Shown piece by piece: positions 18,092-27,407 of a stretch of DNA of 64,000 nt; positions within the stretch are counted from its first letter, which is position 1, and every line of letters starts with the position of its first letter. This DNA comes from Ruminococcaceae bacterium UBA3753. GTDB lineage: Bacteria > Bacillota > Clostridia > Oscillospirales > Acutalibacteraceae. A program made the translations under genes and the position numbers. The notes beneath the pieces were generated by a model, which saw nothing but the letters and a program-made list of their open reading frames with translations, did not search any database and was not told the origin of the DNA. Location of the stretch: assembly GCA_002372375.1 (NCBI GenBank), contig DFGJ01000041.1, forward strand, positions 1-64,000, written 5' to 3'.

Positions 18092-18760
18092 CTATATAAT
18101 TTTGTTGATATGGTCTTTGTATATTAGATCTGCACTTTGTAAATGCTCTACACTGTGTAATACACACAATTGATCAAATTTGTTCTCAGGTTCTAAGAAT
18201 TTTTTAACTATATTTATTATTTTTTTTGTATGGTGACTTGGGCCATCCACAAAAATAACCAACGAAGGGTTTAAATCAACCGGTGTTTTTAAAGGAATTT
18301 TCAAATAATTTGATTCTCTCCAAAATCCATCCACATTAAAAACACTGAACCCAGAAATACCTTCCGCGTTAAAACTTTTAGCGAAAAAATCTATTACACT
18401 TTGCCTGTCATTTTTTTTACCACCATTTTTGTTTAAACCTACAACGATGTAATTTCTGACAAGAGAAGTATTTAAATAATTATCGATACAACTTCTATTC
18501 GAAAAATACTTACAAAGCACACACGCAGACAAAGAAACTGTAGCAAATGCACCAAAAATGTAAGACCAGTCAATGAGAGATTTCTTTTCAAAAGCTAAAT
18601 CTTTTTCACTATCTTTACCACTATGGTCGCTATCAACAGTAATAACGTGAGCATTACACCTAATGTGGAAGGGTCTTAAACAAAAAACGCCTAAACAAAA
18701 ACACACTCCAGTGACCATAGAAGAAAATGCCAAACTTTTAGATTTCAATTTACCAAACAA
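18092..18760 (-). CDS. Membrane-anchored protein with alpha/beta C-terminal domain, unknown
   Basis: I do not recognise a family. GGAGGA is followed 7 bp later by TTG at 18760, which is the likely start; the frame from 18775 would include the ribosome binding site. The 222-residue product has two membrane segments (about residues 9-28 and 65-85) separated by a charged extracytoplasmic-type loop. The C-terminal ~125 residues alternate strands and helices (NYIVVGLNKNGG, GFSVFNVDGF, PSLVIFVDGPSHHTKKI). A similar order of VVxxGxxx, VxxVD and IFxxDxD strands occurs in the exported 59888 protein, so the two may be distant relatives. It lies between spoIIIAH and spoIIIAA, so a sporulation role is possible but unproven. 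Confidence 0.75.
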   Translation of the reverse strand: MFGKLKSKSLAFSSMVTGVCFCLGVFCLRPFHIRCNAHVITVDSDHSGKDSEKDLAFEKKSLIDWSYIFGAFATVSLSACVLCKYFSNRSCIDNYLNTSLVRNYIVVGLNKNGGKKNDRQSVIDFFAKSFNAEGISGFSVFNVDGFWRESNYLKIPLKTPVDLNPSLVIFVDGPSHHTKKIINIVKKFLEPENKFDQLCVLHSVEHLQSADLIYKDHINKII

Positions 18761-18910
18761 AATATATTCCTCCAAAAATATATACTTATTATATCAAAAA
18801 AAATAATATTTTTCAAGTGTTAAATTTAAATGTAGCATTTTTTGTTGTTCTAAAAGGAAAGCTTTGTCCATAAAGTTTAATGTGCAACGAAAGGAGGTAA
18901 ATTCTATCGA

Positions 18911-19843
18911 TTGAACCCAAATTTAGAAGAAGTTATTGATTTTTTTAGTGAATGTCTTCAAATATCACTTGCAAAAATTCCATATAATATAAATATAGAA
19001 GAAATTCGTTTACGAACATTTAAACCGGTTATTTTAAACCTTAGCAATAAAAGCTTTTTTTTAAGTAAAAATGGGAACTTAATTGATGTGCACAAAAGCG
19101 TATCACCACATTTCCTTATTGCAAGTAAAAACGATATCGCAATGTCTTTGAAAAAAATGTGTAATTTTTCCATTCATAGTTATCAAAACGAAATAAATAG
19201 TGGATATATCACAATTAGAGGAGGCCATAGAGTTGGAATTTGTGGAACAGCAATATACTACAAAAATTCTTTAAAAAACATTCGAGATATTTCGTCACTA
19301 AATATTAGAATAAATCATAAAATCAATATGATAGATACTAAAATTTTAGAAATAATTCGATCGAATTTTTTAGGAATTCTGATAATTGGGAAGCCAAGTA
19401 GCGGGAAAACCACGGTTTTACGGAACATATCCAAAGAGCTTTCTAGTACGCTCAATAATTTTGGTAAAATGTATAAAGTAACACTTGTAGACGAGCGTAA
19501 TGAATTTAGTGGTACATATATGGGAATTCCACAAAATGATATAGGTTACGCTGACGTTTTGATTAATTATAAAAAAATAGATGCTATATCAGAAGCTATT
19601 CGATCACTTTCACCAGACGTGATTATTTGTGATGAAATTAGCACGAAGGAAGATTTTAAAGCTATAAAAATAGGCGCAAATTCTGGAGTTAAATTCATTG
19701 CAAGTGCTCACAGTGATTCTATTGAGAAAATTTTAAATAAAATCTATATAAATAACTTAATAAAAAACCACGTTTTTAATAAAATTATTCTTTTAGACAC
19801 ACATTCGCCAGGTTCGGTTAAAGAAGTTTTTGACGTCCCATAA
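18911..19843 (+). CDS. spoIIIAA: Stage III sporulation protein AA, secretion-type ATPase
   Basis: SpoIIIAA is the ATPase of the SpoIIIA-SpoIIQ feeding-tube complex, related to type II/IV secretion ATPases. The 310-residue product has a Walker A motif IGKPSSGKTT (about residue 157), the Walker B-like DVIICDEIS and family blocks GYITIRGGHRVGICGTA and VTLVDERNEF. The start is TTG at 18911, 13 bp after AAGGAGG, slightly long spacing. It begins the spoIIIA operon, which runs AA-AB-AC-AD-AE-(small ORF)-AF-AG on the plus strand. Confidence 0.96.
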   Translation: MNPNLEEVIDFFSECLQISLAKIPYNINIEEIRLRTFKPVILNLSNKSFFLSKNGNLIDVHKSVSPHFLIASKNDIAMSLKKMCNFSIHSYQNEINSGYITIRGGHRVGICGTAIYYKNSLKNIRDISSLNIRINHKINMIDTKILEIIRSNFLGILIIGKPSSGKTTVLRNISKELSSTLNNFGKMYKVTLVDERNEFSGTYMGIPQNDIGYADVLINYKKIDAISEAIRSLSPDVIICDEISTKEDFKAIKIGANSGVKFIASAHSDSIEKILNKIYINNLIKNHVFNKIILLDTHSPGSVKEVFDVP

Positions 19844-19929
19844 TAAAGAAAATTTTTAAAAACTTTAATATATTTTATTAATAATATCTATATTTTTGAT
19901 TAAATATGTTCTGAAAAAGGTAACAATCT

Positions 19930-20439
19930 TTGTTTAAAAACTTTGGGCTAATGTTAATGTTATCCGCATCGGTAGTATTAGGATTCATGTCTTTTAACAA
20001 ATTTAAACTAAAAATAGATTTTTTAGAGCAATTCGCATACTTAATAAAACATACAGAGATTAAAATTAAATACGATGAAGATCTTCTTTTTAACATTTTT
20101 TCTAGTTTTAAAACTGAAAATAAGTTTTTAAAAAAAATGTTGTCTGCTCTATGCAACGATTTAAAAAACACCAGTTATTTTAAGGACGAGTCTTTTAGTT
20201 ACTACAAAATTTTAAATAAAATAAATCTACTGAGGGATGATGAACTAACAATAATAAATAATTTTATTCAAAATTTAGGCACTAGCGATGTCGATAATCA
20301 GATCAAGCTTTGCAAAATTAGTGAACATTCTATTAAAGAGAGGTTATCTGTAGCCTTGAATGAAAAAGATAAGAAAAGTAAAATCTATTTTCTTTTGCAT
20401 GTTGCTGTAGGTTTAATTTTTGTGATAATTTTTTTGTAA
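19930..20439 (+). CDS. spoIIIAB: Stage III sporulation protein AB
   Basis: The 169-residue product has membrane segments at both ends (about residues 5-22 and 152-168) and a helical core, as in SpoIIIAB, which is related to GspF-type secretion proteins. Family features are the FLEQFAYLIKHTEIKIKYD region and the C-terminal EKDKKSKIYFLLHVAVGLIFVII. The start is TTG at 19930 after AAAAAGG. Gene order and length agree with the operon. Confidence 0.9.
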   Translation: MFKNFGLMLMLSASVVLGFMSFNKFKLKIDFLEQFAYLIKHTEIKIKYDEDLLFNIFSSFKTENKFLKKMLSALCNDLKNTSYFKDESFSYYKILNKINLLRDDELTIINNFIQNLGTSDVDNQIKLCKISEHSIKERLSVALNEKDKKSKIYFLLHVAVGLIFVIIFL

Positions 20440-20473
20440 AAATTCACTTAAATTATTATATAGGAGAAAACAA

Positions 20474-20668
20474 ATGGATGTTGATCTGATTTTTAAAATA
20501 GCTGCAATCGGAATAATTGTAGCCATTTTGAACCAAGTTTTGATCCGCGCGGGAAGAGAAGAACAAGCGATGATGACAACTCTTGCTGGAATAATAGTAG
20601 TTTTAATGATTTTGATTAGGGAAATAGACGTTTTATTTAGAACAATAAAAACAGTATTTAATCTTTAA
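20474..20668 (+). CDS. spoIIIAC: Stage III sporulation protein AC
   Basis: The 64-residue product has two membrane helices (IAAIGIIVAILNQVLI and TTLAGIIVVLMILI) joined by GREEQA, the typical size and pattern for SpoIIIAC. TAGGAGA precedes the ATG. Confidence 0.95.
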   Translation: MDVDLIFKIAAIGIIVAILNQVLIRAGREEQAMMTTLAGIIVVLMILIREIDVLFRTIKTVFNL

Positions 20669-20701
20669 ATATTTAGAGTACATCAATAACATATAAATTT
20701 T

Positions 20702-21097
20702 ATGGATCTTTCAGTATTTTTTAAAACTTGCTTCATTTTAATTATTGTCGCGATCATTTGCACGCTTTTAAAAAGACTGCTCCCAGAATATTCAATAATT
20801 TTAAGTACACTGGTTGTGGCACTTGCTATATGTGCTGCTTTGATAAATGGTGCATATTTAATTAACAAAATAAAACAAATATATGAAAACCTATCCCTGA
20901 ACAATTACCATTTTGCTGAAATTCTGAAGATTTTGGGCATATGCGTCCTTACACAACTTACATCAAATATTCTCAAGGACACCGGTGAAACAGCACTCGC
21001 ATTGGTGGCCGAGATAGCAGGAAAAATTTCCATACTGTACGTCGCTTTTCCAATAATCACAAATTTTATTAATTTTGTAACAAAACTACTAAAATAA
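20702..21097 (+). CDS. spoIIIAD: Stage III sporulation protein AD
   Basis: The 131-residue membrane protein has four hydrophobic segments. Typical SpoIIIAD motifs are RLLPEYSIILSTLVVALAIC, the central LKILGICVLTQLTSNILKD and TGETALALVAEIAGKI. It continues the operon order directly. Confidence 0.95.
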   Translation: MDLSVFFKTCFILIIVAIICTLLKRLLPEYSIILSTLVVALAICAALINGAYLINKIKQIYENLSLNNYHFAEILKILGICVLTQLTSNILKDTGETALALVAEIAGKISILYVAFPIITNFINFVTKLLK

Positions 21098-21117
21098 CTG
21101 AGATTAAAGGACGTTTA

Positions 21118-22935
21118 ATGAAGAAACTGTTAAATATTTTGATATTTCTAATTCTTTTGACACCTTGTATATCTACCTTTGCCCTATGTCACAATAGTTT
21201 TTCAAAAACGACAGCCCAGAGAAATAAACTAAATCCAGAAATAAACAATTTTGCTATAAGTATTCTTTGCTTGTCTAGTTCAAATAAGAGCATATATGAT
21301 ATTTTTAATCCTAGCAATTGTTCATACTTTAAAAAACATATCAATAGCACAAAAAATAATTATAAAAATATACATAAACAGCCCATAAATAAAAGCCCAA
21401 AAAATGTCAACTCGCATTTCTTCAATGATAAAAAATTTACAGAATTATCAAACTTGGATTGTTCAAAAGTTACCTTGTTTAGGAGAAATTATCACAAAAA
21501 AAGCAGTAATTTAAATAATAAAAAATACAAAATAAGTATACTATATTGTGCAAATTCTGAGAATAAAAAGAGCTATTCACAAAAAAATATTGAAAAAACT
21601 AACTTTGAGAATACAAATTTAAAATACTCTGGCGATAGTATACTTAAAAATTTAATTTGCCTAGTGGATAAAAAAAATCTCAGTAATCAAAAAGATTTTT
21701 ATAATAAAAGTTCTAACCTAATATTGTCAAAATGCTCTGAAAATAAAGAACGGCAACCAATTTTTAAGTCAAAATATAAATACAAGACTGAAAACTCAAA
21801 AACAAAGCACTCGCCGACAAAAAGCGATTATTCTTCTAAAAATTATTTCGATTTTCAGAGTACTAAAGAACAGAGCAACAAGATTTGCGAAGAGTATGCT
21901 GAATTATTTAAAATAAACGACATGTTAAAAACTATTCCCGTGGATACAATGAAAAAACTAGAATACTTAGGTTTTCATGGACCACATCCCATAAAACTAC
22001 AAAATTCACAGAAAAATCCATTTTATTTAATAAAAGACACCGCACAAGATTGTTTAAAAAAAATAACAAAACCTCTGATGCTATTAGCGGTTATCATGGG
22101 CATTTGCTCCATAATATCAAACACATTCCCGGGATTTAGCAAAACCTTTTCCAGTGATATTACAAACCTGATTTGCACACTATCCATGGCAACAGTCCTA
22201 GTACTTCCGTTTTCTGAAACGATAAAATATGTGTCGGATATATTTAAAATATCTGGGAAGATGCTACTCTGCTACATCCCGGTAATCACTGGTATCATGG
22301 TATCTAGCGGGCAACATTTAACTTCTAGCGTAAACAGCACATTCCTGATCGGATTTGCTAACTTTATTTTACAGACATCTTCGACGATGTTTGTACCAAT
22401 CCTAAATACCATACTCGCATTCGCGTGCATATGCGCCGTCACAAGTCAAATCGATTTTTCTGGAATATTTTTAGCTATATCAAAAGCAATCAAGATCTCG
22501 TTAGGAATACTGGTGACTATTTTTGTAGGATTTTTTAGCATAAAAGCATCTGCAAACCTAGCGGCAGAAGGCGCTGGTACAAAAGCACTCCGATTTCTGT
22601 TGGGTAGTTGTGTCCCGATAGTTGGTAAGGCTTTAAGTGACGCGGCTTCAACGATTAGGGGATCCATAAATTTACTAAAAACCAGCACATGCGCCTTCTT
22701 CGTCGCTTCTTTAATTATAACATTTCTGCCAGCATTAATACAATGTTTAATTTGGCATTTAACTACATCTTTATGTTCATCTGTTGGCGAAAGCTTACAG
22801 TTAAATAAAATATCTAAATTTTTAAAGAATTTAACTGAGATTACAGGAATTATGATAATACTTATTATTTGCTTTCTGGCAATAATTATCTCTTCAACAT
22901 TGTTAGTAATGAAATCTGCAAATAATTTTAATTAG
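21118..22935 (+). CDS. spoIIIAE: Stage III sporulation protein AE with long N-terminal insertion
   Basis: SpoIIIAE is a polytopic membrane channel component of the SpoIIIA complex. The C-terminal part (about residues 259-605) is a normal SpoIIIAE, from IPVDTMKKLEYLG through about eight membrane segments, including SGIFLAISKAIK and the conserved KALRFLLGSCVPIVGKALSDAA. The N-terminus has a signal peptide (KKLLNILIFLILLTPCISTFA). Between them lies an unusual stretch of about 235 residues that is very rich in Asn, Lys, Ser and Tyr and of low complexity. SpoIIIAE is normally near 400 residues; this one has 605. The reading frame is open throughout, so the insertion is translated and would sit outside the mother cell membrane. 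Confidence 0.93.
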   Translation: MKKLLNILIFLILLTPCISTFALCHNSFSKTTAQRNKLNPEINNFAISILCLSSSNKSIYDIFNPSNCSYFKKHINSTKNNYKNIHKQPINKSPKNVNSHFFNDKKFTELSNLDCSKVTLFRRNYHKKSSNLNNKKYKISILYCANSENKKSYSQKNIEKTNFENTNLKYSGDSILKNLICLVDKKNLSNQKDFYNKSSNLILSKCSENKERQPIFKSKYKYKTENSKTKHSPTKSDYSSKNYFDFQSTKEQSNKICEEYAELFKINDMLKTIPVDTMKKLEYLGFHGPHPIKLQNSQKNPFYLIKDTAQDCLKKITKPLMLLAVIMGICSIISNTFPGFSKTFSSDITNLICTLSMATVLVLPFSETIKYVSDIFKISGKMLLCYIPVITGIMVSSGQHLTSSVNSTFLIGFANFILQTSSTMFVPILNTILAFACICAVTSQIDFSGIFLAISKAIKISLGILVTIFVGFFSIKASANLAAEGAGTKALRFLLGSCVPIVGKALSDAASTIRGSINLLKTSTCAFFVASLIITFLPALIQCLIWHLTTSLCSSVGESLQLNKISKFLKNLTEITGIMIILIICFLAIIISSTLLVMKSANNFN

Positions 22936-23039
22936 AGGTAGTGAAGCACCAAAATACATTCGCAATAATGTAATAGTTTTTAAAAACTGTGATGCTGCTA
23001 AAAATATGTAACGTGTTGCAAGAAATTTGGAGGTAATAA

Positions 23040-23144
23040 ATGATATACGAGCTGCTAACAACGTGTTTACATAATGAATTCTACATAAAAGATTTATATT
23101 TACCGAACTTTTTTATAGTTACTGACTTTCTTTCTGATATTTAA
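23040..23144 (+). CDS. 34-residue ORF inside the spoIIIA operon
   Basis: An ATG at 23040 lies 7 bp after a strong TTTGGAGG (23026-23033), better than those of most neighbours. It opens a 34-codon frame ending TAA at 23142-23144. The peptide (MIYELLTTCLHNEF..., then a hydrophobic LPNFFIVTDFL stretch) matches nothing I know. It fills the only sizeable gap in the operon, between spoIIIAE and spoIIIAF. It could be a small regulator or membrane-associated peptide, or a remnant of a decayed gene that kept its ribosome binding site. Confidence 0.4.
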   Translation: MIYELLTTCLHNEFYIKDLYLPNFFIVTDFLSDI

Positions 23145-23191
23145 TATAACAAAAATGAGTTAATTTTACCGACTAATTAAAAGGATCAAAT

Positions 23192-23683
23192 ATGGCAGTT
23201 ATAAAACAATTGTGCATTAGCTTTTTGGCGGTCGCGATAATATGCTTTGTTGTAAACATCTTAATACCAAATGGTAATTTAGAAAAAATATCCAAAGTCG
23301 CAATAAATTTAATACTCCTGTGTTCTCTATTTTTAGGAATAAAACAAGTCGGAAATTTTAAAATTCCTGAAAACAATGTTTGCTACGATTTTAATGCGGA
23401 TAGAATTAATAGAGAATTAAGTGAAAAAACAGCGAATCAAATCATCGCGTTAGCTGAAAAAAATTTAGAAAAAGAAGTTTACAAAGCGCTATTAAACACT
23501 GGCATTAGTGCGAAGCAGGTAAATATAATCATGGATACTGATGACAGTAAGAGCATATTTATTAAAGAGAGCAATATTTTTATAGATTGCGCAGATAAAA
23601 AAAACAAGGAAGAAATTAAAAATATAGTAGATAAATATTTAAATACAAGGATAACCAAAGTAAAGGTCTGTGATACATACTGA
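23192..23683 (+). CDS. spoIIIAF: Stage III sporulation protein AF
   Basis: The 163-residue product has two N-terminal membrane helices (about residues 6-24 and 33-50) followed by a soluble domain, as in SpoIIIAF. The ring-building-like C-terminal part carries the VNIIMD and TKVKV strands. AAAAGGA precedes the ATG. Its stop overlaps the likely start of spoIIIAG. Confidence 0.88.
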   Translation: MAVIKQLCISFLAVAIICFVVNILIPNGNLEKISKVAINLILLCSLFLGIKQVGNFKIPENNVCYDFNADRINRELSEKTANQIIALAEKNLEKEVYKALLNTGISAKQVNIIMDTDDSKSIFIKESNIFIDCADKKNKEEIKNIVDKYLNTRITKVKVCDTY

Positions 23684-24267
23684 AAAATATTAGTGAAATT
23701 ATTTTTAAAAAAATAAAAGAATTATTAAATCAAGACAATGCTAGGCAAGTTGTTTTTTTGGTCGGACTTATTGGTTTTTTATTTGTGCTAATTTCTGGGA
23801 TATTTTTTCCAAAAAAAAAACCTACAAAAAATAAAGAATCCGGAAATGTTACGGAAAAGCAGTTGACTACGCTGGATTATAAAAAAGATATAGAAAATTC
23901 AATAAAAAACATACTAACTTCGATGGCAGAAGTCGGTAATAACGTGAATGTTTTAGTCACTTTAGAAAGTTCTGCACAAAGCGTCTACGCAACAGAAGAT
24001 AAAAAAAGTTCCGAAACAGTGAAAGATGACATGAACAGAGAATCTAACAAAACTAGGGAAACGTCTGACATAGAAACAAGATACATAAAAATTAAAGATA
24101 CCGATGGTTCTGAAAGTGCTCTGGAAGTAACAAAGATACAACCAAAAATAAAGGGTGTCGTTGTAGTGTGTGACGGAGGCAACAATAGCATCGTTAAAGA
24201 AAAAGTAACAACCGCTGTAAAAACTGCACTAAATATACCTGGAAAAAAAGTATTTGTAACTAAGTAG
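23680..24267 (+). CDS. spoIIIAG: Stage III sporulation protein AG, non-AUG start
   Basis: SpoIIIAG forms a large ring in the intermembrane channel. The visible parts are a membrane helix (LVGLIGFLFVLISGIFF), a linker and a C-terminal ring domain with IKGVVVVCDGGNNSIVKEKVTTAVKTALNIPGKKVFV split across conserved positions. The in-frame DNA before the first standard start (TTG 23758) encodes the expected amphipathic N-terminus (ISEIIFKKIKELLNQ). Translation therefore probably begins at CTG 23680, which overlaps the spoIIIAF stop (CTGA), or at ATT 23689. AAAGG lies about 13 bp upstream of the CTG. Confidence 0.85.
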   Translation: MKNISEIIFKKIKELLNQDNARQVVFLVGLIGFLFVLISGIFFPKKKPTKNKESGNVTEKQLTTLDYKKDIENSIKNILTSMAEVGNNVNVLVTLESSAQSVYATEDKKSSETVKDDMNRESNKTRETSDIETRYIKIKDTDGSESALEVTKIQPKIKGVVVVCDGGNNSIVKEKVTTAVKTALNIPGKKVFVTK

Positions 24268-24678
24268 AATGTTTATACTCGAAAGCAAGACCTCTAAAAT
24301 CGACTTAGACAGAACAATTCAAAACACTAATTTCCACGCTTACTTTAAAAATACCAGTTCAATCAACTACCCCTGCGCTTGACCACCACTATTTGGAATC
24401 TAAGCCAAAAAAATAAATTCAAACGAAACACTATATAATCTCTCCTAAAAAATTGCAACGCAATTAACGCACTCTACGATACGACATGAAGCACAATGAC
24501 AATACTTAGTATTATATTCTTATTTATTTTAAAAAACAAGTAGTAATTTTCTAAATAAAACAATACATCCTGATTTTACACTTGTATACCTTATTTAAAG
24601 AAATCACCTAAAAGCATATGAATTGTAAATCAAAATATGCTAGAATTATTCTGATAAAAATTATTTGAGGCGATTCTA
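24268..24678. other. Gene-free stretch after the spoIIIA operon
   Basis: About 410 bp. A 37-codon frame from ATG 24269 (directly after the spoIIIAG stop) to 24382 has no close ribosome binding site and no recognisable similarity. Nothing else was seen. Confidence 0.45.
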
Positions 24679-25713
24679 GTGAACTTTGATCTTTTAGAAA
24701 AACTATGTAAATTTTGTGCAATATCCGGCAATGAAGACGAGTTAAGAGATTTTATTTTTTATGAAGTAGGAAAATATTCCAGTGATATAAAAATAGATTG
24801 CCTTGGAAATTTGTTAATAAGGAAAGGGGGAACGTCGGGTTTACCGGAGGCTAAAAGAGTTGTTGTCACAGCGCATATGGATGAAGTTGGATTTATAATT
24901 ACGCACATAACAGAAGAAGGTTTTTTAAAATTTGGTACAGTGGGATCAATAAGTGAAAAAGTTTTACTGGGAACTAGGGTAATAATTGGTAAAAACAAAA
25001 TCACAGGTGTAATCGGTGCAACGCCGGTGCATCTTTTAGATTCAGAGGATAGATATAAAAATGTTTCAGTTGAAGATATGTACATAGACATAGGTGCCAA
25101 GAATAAAGAAGATGCTTTAAACTATGTACAACTTGGTGAGTATGCAAGCTTTGAGCCCGTTTTTTTTAAAGATGACATGACTGTAAAAGCAAAATCCTTA
25201 GATAATAGACTGGGCTGTTTTATTTTATTAAATTTAATACAAAAAGAATTTCCTGGGGACGTTTACTTTGCGTTTACAACTAAAGAAGAAGTTGGTGCAA
25301 TTGGTGCACAGACTATGGCATATTCGCTCAAACCGGATATATCTATAGTTGTTGACTCAACCACAGCAGCAGATGTTTATGGTTCTAAAGAAGACCAAAA
25401 AATTTGTAAACTAGGCGGAGGGGCAGTTGTCCCTTTTATGGATAAGGGAACAATTTACAATAAAGATCTTTATAATCTGGCTTTTGATTTAGCAGCAAAA
25501 AACAATATTCCTGCCCAGACAAAGGAAGCTATAGCTGGTGGTACAGACGCAAGTGTAATTCATAAATCGAGGTGTGGAGTAAAAACTTTGGGAATATCTG
25601 TTCCTTGCAGATATATACACGCTCCGGTTGGTATGTGTCGTACTAGAGATGTTTTAAGTACAATAGAACTAATAGAGATTTTACTTACAGAAGTTTTTAA
25701 AAGTTTTACTTAA
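24679..25713 (+). CDS. M42 family metallo-aminopeptidase
   Basis: The 344-residue M42 (glutamyl aminopeptidase/TET-type) enzyme trims peptides in the cytoplasm. Metal-binding motifs are TAHMDEVGF (about residue 65), SLDNRLGC (about 173), the catalytic/ligand TKEEVGAIGA (about 205), VDSTTA (about 228) and C-terminal CRYIHAP with GGTDAS. These are the complete set of ligands for two metals. The start is GTG at 24679 after TGAGGCG. Immediately downstream begins a long repeat array, which may contain traces of this gene's end. Confidence 0.94.
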   Translation: MNFDLLEKLCKFCAISGNEDELRDFIFYEVGKYSSDIKIDCLGNLLIRKGGTSGLPEAKRVVVTAHMDEVGFIITHITEEGFLKFGTVGSISEKVLLGTRVIIGKNKITGVIGATPVHLLDSEDRYKNVSVEDMYIDIGAKNKEDALNYVQLGEYASFEPVFFKDDMTVKAKSLDNRLGCFILLNLIQKEFPGDVYFAFTTKEEVGAIGAQTMAYSLKPDISIVVDSTTAADVYGSKEDQKICKLGGGAVVPFMDKGTIYNKDLYNLAFDLAAKNNIPAQTKEAIAGGTDASVIHKSRCGVKTLGISVPCRYIHAPVGMCRTRDVLSTIELIEILLTEVFKSFT

Positions 25714-25739
25714 ATACTAAGGAGACACATAAAGATTAT

Positions 25740-27005
25740 CTGTAAATTGTGCTTTGTTAAAAAATTCTAATCGCTGCGTGGCGTGTAGGCCTACCATATC
25801 GTGATTTGCGGTGTCAGCATTTTTTGCAAATCTATTATCTTTCTGTAAATTTTTAAGACTGCCATATCTCATTACTACACTTTTAATAAAAGTTTTATTT
25901 CATAAATTGGTGTTCTGGTTCATCTATCGTTACAGCACATGTTATGTAGGCGTTTTTATAAATACGACAACTTTCCATGAATTTTCAGCACTGCCAAATC
26001 CTCCTGCTGCTCTTTTGGTAAAAGTTTTACTTTATCATTTGCCAATTCAGGTTGCTTAACGTGGCTGATGCGTGTTGTGTAGATACTTCTTTATAAAAAC
26101 GCTAGCTTTCTGTAAATTTTTTAGATTACCAAATATTTTCCTGCTACTTTCAGCTACACCTGCTGTTCTGCGTATTATGTAGGAAATTCTTTATAAATTT
26201 ATCAGTTTTCATGAATTTTTAAAACTGTCAGATCTTTCTACTACACTTTTTATAAAAGTTCTAGCTCACTAGTTATCATTCCGTGCTTAACAAGCCTGGT
26301 TCGTATTGTGTCAAAAAACCTTTGTAAGTCCGCTACCTTTCTTTATGCCATTAGGACTTACATCTTCCCTTACTACACATTTTATAAAAATTTTAACTCA
26401 TAAGATGGGTCTCCATTCAAGTTCACCTGCTGTTCTGCGTATTATTAAGGAAATTCTTTATAAATTTATCAGTTTTCGTGAATTTTTAAAACTGTCAGAT
26501 CTTTCTGCTGCTCTTTTGGTAAAAGTTTTATTTCATCATTTGCCAATTCAGATTGCCTAACGTGGCTGGTGTGTGTTGTGTAGATACTTCTTTATAAATG
26601 CAATAACTTTCTGTGAATTTTTTAGATTACCAAATATTTTCCTGCTACGTTCAGCTACGCCTGATGTTATGCGTATTATGTAGGAAATTCTTTATAAATT
26701 TATCAGTTTTCGTGAATTTTTAAAACTGTCAGATCTTTCTGCTGCTCTTTTGGTAAAAGTTTTATTTCATCATTCGCCAATTCAGATTGCCTAACATGGC
26801 TGGTGTGTGTTGTGTAGATACTTCTTTATAAATGCAATAACTTTCTGTGAATTTTTTAGATTACCAAATATTTTCCTGCTACGTTCAGCTACGCCTGATG
26901 TTATGCGTACTATGTAGGAAATTCTTTATAAATTTATCAGTTTTCGTGAGTTTTTAAAACTGTCAGATTTTCCTTCTACATTTTTGGTAAAAGTTTTAGC
27001 TCATC
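25740..27005. repeat. Tandem 234-bp repeat array downstream of the M42 gene
   Basis: The marker TTATAAATTT...ATCAGTTTTC recurs at about 26191, 26458, 26692 and 26926. The last three are exactly 234 bp apart and nearly identical. Older, more diverged units precede them (about 25840-26190), sharing blocks such as GGTAAAAGTTTTA, TTGCCAATTCAG and AGATTACCAAATATTTTCC. Plus-strand frames at 25811 and 26306 end with the same repeat-encoded residues and have no ribosome binding site, so I do not call them genes. The 13 bp AAAAGTTTTACTT in the array also occur at the very end of the M42 gene, so the array may derive from that gene's 3' end. Confidence 0.88.
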
Positions 27006-27407
27006 AATCACTACCCGAGGTCCGCTTTCTTCGGCTAACATACGTTGCACTTACAATGTTTTATAGTTAAACTAGCTTACCAAAAATCTTTAGCAATGCC
27101 TTACATTGGAACTTTTAATGTATGTACTGTTGAAATTGAAAATTAAGATTTAAGTTGACTACAAAAAACTGAATATACAGCAACTGAAAGTACACATGAA
27201 AACCTAGCTAATCTATGCTGTAACACTCTATTTACTAAAAATTTCTTTTGAAAATTACTGATGCAAACATAATTGGTACGTGCTGATAGAACGTAGGTTT
27301 TAGTTCCAAAAATGATTTGCAAACTACTTAAATTTTCCCTTACTCTGATTTTCCCATAGCTAAGCTAAATAAGTCAAAAAATGTATGATTAGCATCATCT
27401 CTTTTAT
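27006..27407. other. Gene-free stretch
   Basis: About 400 bp between the repeat array and the PBP stop. I see no gene or repeat. Confidence 0.5.

Noticed and set aside
25740..27005. CRISPR-like array
   Set aside because: The repeating unit is 234 bp without short conserved repeats separated by unique spacers, and no cas genes are near. The same holds for the other arrays (140, 184 and 220 bp units).
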